This document shows positions 57,682 through 64,000 of a stretch of 64,000 nucleotides of DNA, piece after piece. This DNA comes from Lepas anatifera (Eukaryota; Arthropoda; Thecostraca; Lepadidae). The position numbers and the translations under genes are program-made. Position 1 is the stretch's first letter. Each line of letters begins with the position of its first letter. The DNA is taken from NCBI GenBank assembly GCA_034440635.1, contig JAOTON010001129.1, forward strand, positions 2,249,501 to 2,313,500, read 5' to 3'. A model generated the notes under the pieces. That model ran no database searches. It saw only the letters and a list, made by a program, of their open reading frames with translations, and was not told the origin of the DNA.

Positions 57682-59346
57682 AAATATTAAAAGAAACGGG
57701 CTTGTTAAAAGGTGCATGAGTCGGCCTAGCCCTTCCAAGGGGACCACAGCCTCCGTATGAGCCCCTAACTGGTGCCGGGGAGGGGCCGCCAAGTCGGTTA
57801 CGGATCGGACCACGGCCTCTACTGCCCTCAGCAGAGTTCCCACGAGCCCGCGTGGCCTGCTTGGGCGGGTCCGGAGGGCTACCAGCCGGACGCTTCACTG
57901 GTGACCTACCTCGCGGCGCAGCCTCAAAGTTCTTTCGAACTGTCGCTACAGAGGGTGGTGGGGCAGATGTGTTTGTGTCAGTCTCTGTGTTTGTTGAGGA
58001 TGAAACAGGGATTTGCTGAGAGTGTTGCAGCGATTGCTTGAGCTGAGAGGCAGGTTTGTCGGGAACCACGACAGGTGACCGCTGACGTCGTCTCTGGGCT
58101 GGGGCGTGCTTGCCTTTGGGGCCTGCACCAGTCCAACCGTTCGATCGCTCAGGATCTGGGGGAGGAGGAACAGAGCCCTCACCTCCTGTATCCTCAGTAG
58201 GCGTAGGGGTCCGGGACTCAGGGGTGGGGCGAGGGCGGCCTAAGGGCGTACTCCCACCAGCTCCCTGCAGGGGCGCTGGAGGTGGGGGGTGGGGGGAGGG
58301 TGGTTCCGCCGACGGTGCATGTACCGGGGCAGTGGGCCGGTGCGACAGCACCAGGCCCATGCTCCCTGCCAGACGGATGAAATCCGCCACAGTCAGGGAG
58401 CGAAGGAACTCTTCGGGGTTCGCCCTGCGAGAGGTAGGCGCCCCGGTGCCGGCTGTCTGCGCGTATGACCTCCAGGGGTGCGTGGCCTCGTATGTCACGA
58501 GCCTCACGAAAGCTTAGCCTGTTCTTTACTTTGAGGCTCATAATTTCGCGTTCTTTCATGAGCGTCGGGCATTTACGGTCAAACACTGTGTGGGGGGACT
58601 GACTGACAATCTGCTGCCGCGTGATCCAGGGCTCCACACTGGCCACAGGTACGTCTTCCTCTACATGATGTGGTGGTATGTCCATAACGATGGCACGTGA
58701 AACAACGCATTGGGTTAGGTATGTACGCTCTTACGTTCACCTTCATATATCCTACATAAACTTTCTCGGGAAGATGTAGTCCATCAAAGGTCAGAATAAC
58801 AGTGTCTGATTCCTTCTCCTCTACACCACGTTTTGTCCTCACTCTCCTTGCTCCCACCACACCAAACTCTTCCAAACCGTCTACTATTTCCTCGTCACAA
58901 CACCTCGGAGTTCGAAGCATCTGATCACTCCTTTGCAAAAGTTTTTGGATTTGTGTGTCTCGACCATTACCTTTACCTTCGTTGGTCTTCGAGCACCGTT
59001 TTGCCTTCGCGTGTAGCTAAGTTCGCTGACTTTGAGCGCCTTTCCTGCCTCTTTAGTCTCCGCGAACTCTAGCTCCCAGCTCCCGTCTTTCAGGGAATCG
59101 CATATCACGATTCTCCCTAGGCGATCGCATGCTTCTTTTCGCTGAAAAGGAGAGGTTCGACAGGGAACCGTCAACACCTCGCACTATCAGCACCCGTGGG
59201 TTAAATGGCTTGGTAAGGTCGTTGCCAGTTTCAGACGTCGGCATATGTTGAAAACCGACTCCTGGTGGGGGATGAGAATGGCCAGCGATGGGTTGGTTGG
59301 CACAAGGAGTGGGGTTGTTTGATTCGGAGGGGTTTGAGGTATCCAT
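57659..59346 (-). pseudogene. I-like LINE ORF1 (gag-like, zinc knuckles)
   Basis: Begins near MDTSNPSESNNPTPC and passes through at least three phases before the stop at 57,659. An RNA-binding-type region lies at about 59,150-58,890. Cysteine knuckles of the CFTCHRYGH....C and CGQCGALDHAAADC type lie at about 58,710-58,620, followed by FDRKCP and the helix LSFREARD. A long Pro/Ser/Arg-rich C-terminus follows. This order is typical of the gag of I and Jockey group LINEs and would bind element RNA. Frameshifts near 59,150, 58,900, 58,600 and 58,500 make it non-functional. Confidence 0.8.
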
Positions 59347-60345
59347 GAGAAGGTAATTGGTTTCGATCAGCAACGTGCGCCCCCTTCCAACGAGGGTGCT
59401 ACTAGGCGAGACGACGCACAGGCTGGCTATACGGGGGAGACGTCGCCGTTACAGAGGGGGAGAGAGACTCACCAAACCCCCACTGCCCCGACGACGGTCC
59501 CCCCTTGCACCTAGCCTAGACGACCCCGGGCGGGGCGCGGAAACCCCACCCTCCCCGGGTGAAGTTGGGTCCTCACCCAAGGAGGGAGGGGCAGCCGAGC
59601 CCCACCAAAGGCCGACAGACTTTTACAATGCTGCTACTCTTGTCGATGCCTTCAAGAGTTCCCCGCCCTTGCGGAAATCCAGACCAAAGTAGTGTTGCTA
59701 GAGGCACACGAACCAAAACAGCGCCTACCTCAGCTCAGCTACCAGGACTCCTTCATCCCGGGGTAAGTGTCGGTGCGCAGCTCACCTTAAAAAGACAGGC
59801 ACCCCCACACGGCCTCATCGGACAGGCGACTACCACCTGCTCGTCACAGCTGATTCCCGGATGGTCCGAGAGAAACGGGCCCCCACCTGCGAGGCCGGCG
59901 ATTAGAGAAATCCAATCGTCAGCCACACGAGCCGGAGGCCCACACCCACCCAGACCATCCAGGAATCATAGGCGCGTGCGGGGATGCCCATGACAATGGG
60001 GAATAGGTAGATAACAGGGAATTTATTAACTGGAAAAGGGAGGGGATCGGTGTGCGTTGTCCAGCCCAGTCGCGCACCCCACACGACCGAGGCGTGCACA
60101 CTCAAGACGAGCAAGAGTGCACAAACCCCCGCCACCCGCGGCCACACGCCGGGCCAAACATCGCAGACAGTGGATAGGAGGGGTATTTAGGAGTGGACAG
60201 AAAGGATACGGGTGGAAACGCATGGACAGACAAGGGAATAAGGAAAGAAGAGGAAAAGGAACAAGGAATTGGTGGGATTTGGATTTAGGAAGGCCAAGAA
60301 AGGATGAGGATGGCATTTTCGATTTGGCTTCTCGCCCGAAGGCGG
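59347..60345 (-). mobile_element. Probable 5' UTR of the I-like LINE
   Basis: GC-rich, on the minus strand rich in CCCTCC/TTTCC tracts, directly upstream of ORF1 and without its own recognisable coding sequence. The 5' end is uncertain: I place it near the GCGAAACCCATCCTGCC segment at 60,345, but any point between about 59,700 and 60,400 is possible. The open frames of 80-144 codons here lack known domains. Confidence 0.35.
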
Positions 60346-60847
60346 GGGCGAAACCCATCCTGCCAACTGGGGTCGCGGGTGTCGTCACATCCCGTACCCA
60401 ATTATCCATGTGCCGGACCAGGGATACCCCTTCCCTCTCTATATTCGTCTTCGGACGAAGCTACCGCCAGCAATGCAGCGGCCGACACAGCAGCACCAGT
60501 GAAGACGGATCTGGAGAGATGACAACAGTATCCGAAACTGGAAACCAGCTGCTCGTCTCCACGCGCAGCTGAGCTGGGAAGGCGCACGTCTTCACGCTGA
60601 GCAGCCTGCAGAGCATCCCTCCCCTATCGCGTCACGGAGGAAGCTGGAGCAGTGCAGTCAGGCGCCGGGGCGCAGAGGTCGCGCGCAGAACGGTCCTGCG
60701 AGAGCACCCAGCGCGCCAGCGCGCCAGCCCCTGTCTAGATTGCTGCGCGCAGAACGGTCCCGGCGTCCGGACCGGCTGATTGAGGAGAGAAAGGGTCGGC
60801 ATCAAACGTGCAGGCAGGGAGTAACGACTGCTGTCAGCGGAGTAACG

Positions 60848-60862
60848 ACCGCTGTCACCAAT
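60848..60862 (-). other. Putative tRNA primer-binding site
   Basis: Minus strand ATTGGTGACAGCGGT directly follows the LTR end (TTACA) and resembles the site at 31,866-31,878. Confidence 0.6.
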
Positions 60863-61320
60863 TGTAAGCGTGCCGAAACAGCATCCACGTCCAAAGGATG
60901 GATATATCAGATTCTTGTATTCCGGAACAGGCGTCACCGAAAGTGATTCCACCTAGCGCCCGCTCTAGGAATCAACGCAGAACACAAGTGATTAATAAAA
61001 TACCATGACAAGTACAATCAAGCGCAATTCAGAATAATCACATGGAGAGAAAAGCCATAATTCGAACGCGACTGGAAATGAAACATCGAGTCTGAAATAG
61101 CACCGGCTGAGAATACTAAAACAGTTACGTTTTGGTCAGCAGGCGCGCACGAGTAATTAGCGAACGAATGAGTCCCGACAATCGCTCTGGTTTCCTCCAG
61201 ACCTCACCAAAGCCACGCCCCTGACATGAGCCCCGGCAGGTCACGTGACGGCCCGGGGCGTGGCGCTTGAACCAGAGCAGCTGGTCTAGCAGCGGCGAAC
61301 GCTAAAGCGCCAACCTTACA
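60863..61320 (-). mobile_element. LTR of a gypsy-like element, 5' end
   Basis: On the minus strand 458 bp begin TGTAAGGTTGGCGC and end GGCACGCTTACA, so TGTAA and TTACA are inverted termini. A primer-binding-type sequence follows at once, so this is a 5' LTR reading leftward. The internal region (to about 60,350) has no recognisable gag before it meets the LINE. No second LTR was found. A CACGTG motif lies at about 61,240. Confidence 0.75.
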
Positions 61321-61506
61321 TTTGTTATGCGTGGTGTGTTTGATCTTATCTTACTTTTACGGTATGCTTTTATCCTTAGTTTTTATCTTTAGTTTCACCC
61401 ATCTTGTTCTATCATATGAAGTGGAAACGTGAAAAACCGCCTACTCGTTTTATCAATGTATGTGGATGCTTCCGAATACATTCTGAGTCTGTTTCTGGTT
61501 GATTAA

Positions 61507-62672
61507 CCCCCTCCCCAGTGGAGGGTGTTTGAACACCCCCTCGGGTTTTCCGGCGGCGCGAAGCGCTTCCGTACTTGGCACACCTTATCCTTGATCAATT
61601 CTACAACTTTTCATTACATTTTAAGGTTGGGTTATCGCAGGTCACATCACCAGTGCAGGTCAAGTGACCTCACCTCCAAAAAAGTTTAAGGTGGCATAAG
61701 TAAGAAAATGGTGAACCTATCGAATTAAGACTGATACCATATGATGGACCTACCGAGTACTGCAAAAAATATACCGGGATTTTTCATATAGTTGACCTGG
61801 GGTCAGGTACCTCTCCATTGAAAATGCATAAGGAAAACGGAAATTATCCGAAAAAATGCTCAGTTCTGTAGATACCTCTTGGAATACCATCGTATTCTCC
61901 AAATCATAGTATCTTAGACCCCTTTATAGGTTCATGCTGGAATTTTGGACTTGTGACCTCTGAGAGGTCACCTGGGTCCAGGGGCGTAGCCAGGATTTCG
62001 TTCATGGGGGGGGCGGCACCCCGAAAAGGGCCCCTCCGACAGCGCCAAAAGGGCCCTGATGGGTAAAAGGTCCTGCTTGTTACAGAATCGTGTCCTAAGG
62101 GGGCCCTTCGGGTCCTCAGGGGGGGCGGCTGTCCCTGCCGCCCCTTGGCTACGCCCCTGCCTGGTGCTGTCTAAGCAAGCCTTTAGGCTTTCAATAACTT
62201 GGCAGGAAATGATGATAAAGCTTTTATTTTGATACCATTGCGTTTGGATTGCTATTGTGAGCCTATTAATATGCATAATATTGACTATGCTAGGTTAGAT
62301 GATCGCCTTGACCTGCCCTTAGGTCAGGTCATTTTTATGCTTTGACCTATTAGAGTCATATTATGCATAATTCGATTCGCTGTAAGGACAGGAAGCAAAT
62401 GGTGCCTAAAACATGATTATAAGTTAACTCCATCAGACGCTAGAGCCCATAAACTCTTCTCTAACATGCCACCATCTTTGACCTGTCATGACCTCAATAT
62501 TGATCTGGGCCAAGAAGTGACTCCTGTAGTTTCCTCATGAATTTTTTAGAAGCTATCCACCAGCAACGCGTTGTTTCGCTATCCTGCATAGGAGCCAAGT
62601 TTGAGAGAGGAGGTGGGTGTTTGAGCACCCCCACCAAGGCGAAGTTGGCTCGGAAGCCCACCGGGGCGGATG
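61507..62672. mobile_element. TTAA-flanked non-autonomous element, type D, with nested MITE
   Basis: TTAA at 61,503-61,506 and 62,673-62,676. The left end CCCCCTCCCC is followed by GGTGTTTGAACACC and a degenerate GGCGGCGCGAAGCGCTTCC hairpin. The right end contains GGTGTTTGAGCACCCCC and GCCCACCGGGGCGG. AGGTCA/TGACCT half-sites recur at about 61,630-61,680, 61,950-61,975 and 62,310-62,350. A 181-bp MITE interrupts it. Interior sequence matches 9,500-9,810. Confidence 0.65.
61979..62159. mobile_element. hAT-like MITE nested in the type D element
   Basis: Terminal repeats CAGGGGCGTAGCCAG and TTGGCTACGCCCCTG match at 14 of 15 positions. Flanking octamers CCTGGGTC and CCTGGTGC agree at six of eight positions. 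Interior GC-rich and non-coding. Confidence 0.75.
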
Positions 62673-62768
62673 TTAAGGCTAGTGGGCATCTGTTTGATTG
62701 AAAAAGGTTGGAGATCTTCTCAAGTCCCCTCTTTCTTGCCGGCATGTCTGATTCCAGCCTAATGACTC

Positions 62769-63400
62769 TTAACGATTGAGAGTGCAGGATAGAACGTTTA
62801 GTCTGTATTGGGTGGGCCTAATCGAAGTTGAGTATAATGGGTGCTTTGAGTTACAGCTTGGTTGTGTATTTTCCCGAGGGTTGCGCCGTAAGAAGAGAGT
62901 ATCTAGGAACTGAATTAAATGGTTTTCAATGCTGTCAGACCTGTCTAGACTGAATTTTATCGAGAGATGGCATTCATTTATGAACCTAAAGTACACATCT
63001 AGCGTTTCGATTCCATGTGTCCACAATCCAAATACGTCAGCAATGTACCGAAAATATTCTATGGGTTGCGGTGCGTCTCAAGAAAGTATGAGGGATTCTA
63101 CCGTATGCGTGAAAAATATTGTCAGAGCGGGTGCTATCCGGTTCCCCATCGCTATACCATCAGTCTCTTTGTACACATCTTTCCCGAATCTGAGATAATT
63201 GTTATCGAGGCAGTGCTGCAGAAGGGACTGTATGCCTGGAATCGTAAGGTCATATAAATTGACTCTGTTCACGTGGATTGTAAGCATTTTTATTGTTAAT
63301 TCAATGGCCTCTGATGTCGGAATATTTCCATGCAAATTTTTTACGTCTACCGTAAAGGCTATTGTTGCTTGGGGAAAGCCATTGGGTTAACGTGTTTTGA
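62769..63400 (-). pseudogene. Penelope-like element reverse transcriptase fragment
   Basis: The minus strand encodes TFTVDVKNL-like FTVDVKNLHGNIPTSEAIEL, KETDGIAMGNRIAP, a damaged active site YIADVF (YIDDVF expected), then KFSLDRSD and FLDTLFLRR. The GIAMGN block and the FLDT end are characteristic of Penelope-like reverse transcriptases. One in-frame stop lies near 63,080 and another just upstream near 63,388. Loss of the first catalytic Asp means no activity even without the stops. Confidence 0.75.
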
Positions 63401-63518
63401 GTCGGTTGAGGTAGTCATAGGTATTGTTGGTTAGGTGGGCAGGAATAAAATCAGAAGTTGGGAGACAATGCATTCTAACATCGAAGTTAATTTGTTGAAT
63501 TGTCTAGTTAATTTTATG

Positions 63519-63630
63519 GTTTTCAGTGCTGTCAGACTTTTATATACTGAACCTTATCGACCAATGGCATTCATTTATGAACCTAAAGTACTCATCTAGG
63601 GTTTCTATTCCGTGTGTCCACAAGTTAATA
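63519..63630 (-). repeat. Second, diverged copy of a Penelope-like RT segment
   Basis: Matches 62,915-63,030 in the same orientation (shared ATGGCATTCATTTATGAACC) with about 15 percent differences. It represents a second partial copy or an internal duplication. Confidence 0.75.
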
Positions 63631-63679
63631 GGTCAAGGTGATTTGACAAAATAGCTTGGATACTAGACCGTATTACGTA

Positions 63680-64000
63680 TTAATATACACGCGGAATCAC
63701 CACAGGAGCCAAATCTTCAGACCTCAACATCTCAATAGCATGGAAGAGTGGTCGAACTTTAGCCAACACTCTCATCAGATCATCTCTCGAACCACCACCA
63801 CACCCACGAGGATACAGAAAAACATGTCACACATGCAACTCGGGACTTGTAGGTAGGTGCCACATAAAAAACACAATACACAAAATTACCTGTAACCTCT
63901 GCTCACAAGCATATCTGGGAGAAACTACACGACAAATCAAGACACATTCATGGAACATTTAGGTCACGCAAAACGAAATGAACAGGGTAAACACTTAGGG
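63680..64000 (+). pseudogene. Penelope-like element GIY-YIG endonuclease fragment, runs off the window
   Basis: The plus strand encodes a GRTLANTLIRS linker, a CHTC motif, then KITCNLCSQAYLGETTRQI, a match to the GIY-YIG nuclease core of Penelope-like elements (YLGET for Y-[IV]-G-E-T; the GIY-side Tyr appears as His in IHKITC). A stop and frameshift near 63,960 precede the HAKRNEQGKH segment. It is opposite in orientation to the reverse transcriptase fragment, so the two do not form one gene as arranged here. Confidence 0.75.

Overview
This is a repeat-rich stretch of an animal nuclear genome, almost certainly an invertebrate. I see no bacterial gene organisation, no operons and no convincing intact host gene. 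Nearly all recognisable coding sequence belongs to retrotransposons that occur together in invertebrates: Ty3/gypsy-type LTR elements (one with an envelope remnant), an I-like LINE with gag and RNase H, a second non-LTR reverse transcriptase, and a Penelope-like element. The species cannot be fixed from sequence alone; the LINE gag and RNase H style would fit a chelicerate or another invertebrate.

Layout. 1-8,140: mostly featureless DNA with degenerate minisatellites, a GC-rich block and one decayed TTAA-flanked element. 8,145-13,490: a pile-up of non-autonomous elements bounded by TTAA and filled with AGGTCA/TGACCT half-sites. 13,490-15,615: AT-rich DNA without genes. 15,616-48,304: a giant inverted repeat. 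The left arm (15,616-32,441) and right arm (35,078-48,304) are near identical and surround a 2,636-bp spacer. From outside in, each arm holds a 5'-truncated LINE with target-site duplication, two abutting TTAA elements, a tRNA-Glu-like sequence, a duplicated 0.9-kb segment, another TTAA element, a composite tandem array of about 1,157-bp units carrying a hAT-like MITE, older satellite monomers, and the 5' end (LTR, primer-binding site, gag) of a deleted Ty3-like element. Integrase and envelope remnants of that element lie in the spacer. The arms differ in length almost entirely because the left array has three more units.

48,305-64,000: a third copy of the duplicated segment with an internal triplication; a gag-protease fragment of a Ty3-like element on the minus strand; a LINE reverse transcriptase split by a solo LTR with a perfect 5-bp duplication; a nearly complete I-like LINE on the minus strand; an LTR with primer-binding site; a TTAA element carrying a MITE; and two oppositely oriented pieces of a Penelope-like element (reverse transcriptase and GIY-YIG nuclease).

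The most unusual items are the 33-kb palindrome, the TTAA-flanked family packed with nuclear-receptor-type half-sites, and a tandem array whose unit was assembled from a satellite, a MITE and the junction of two TTAA elements. No host pathway is encoded; the features interact as nested insertions that give a relative order of events.
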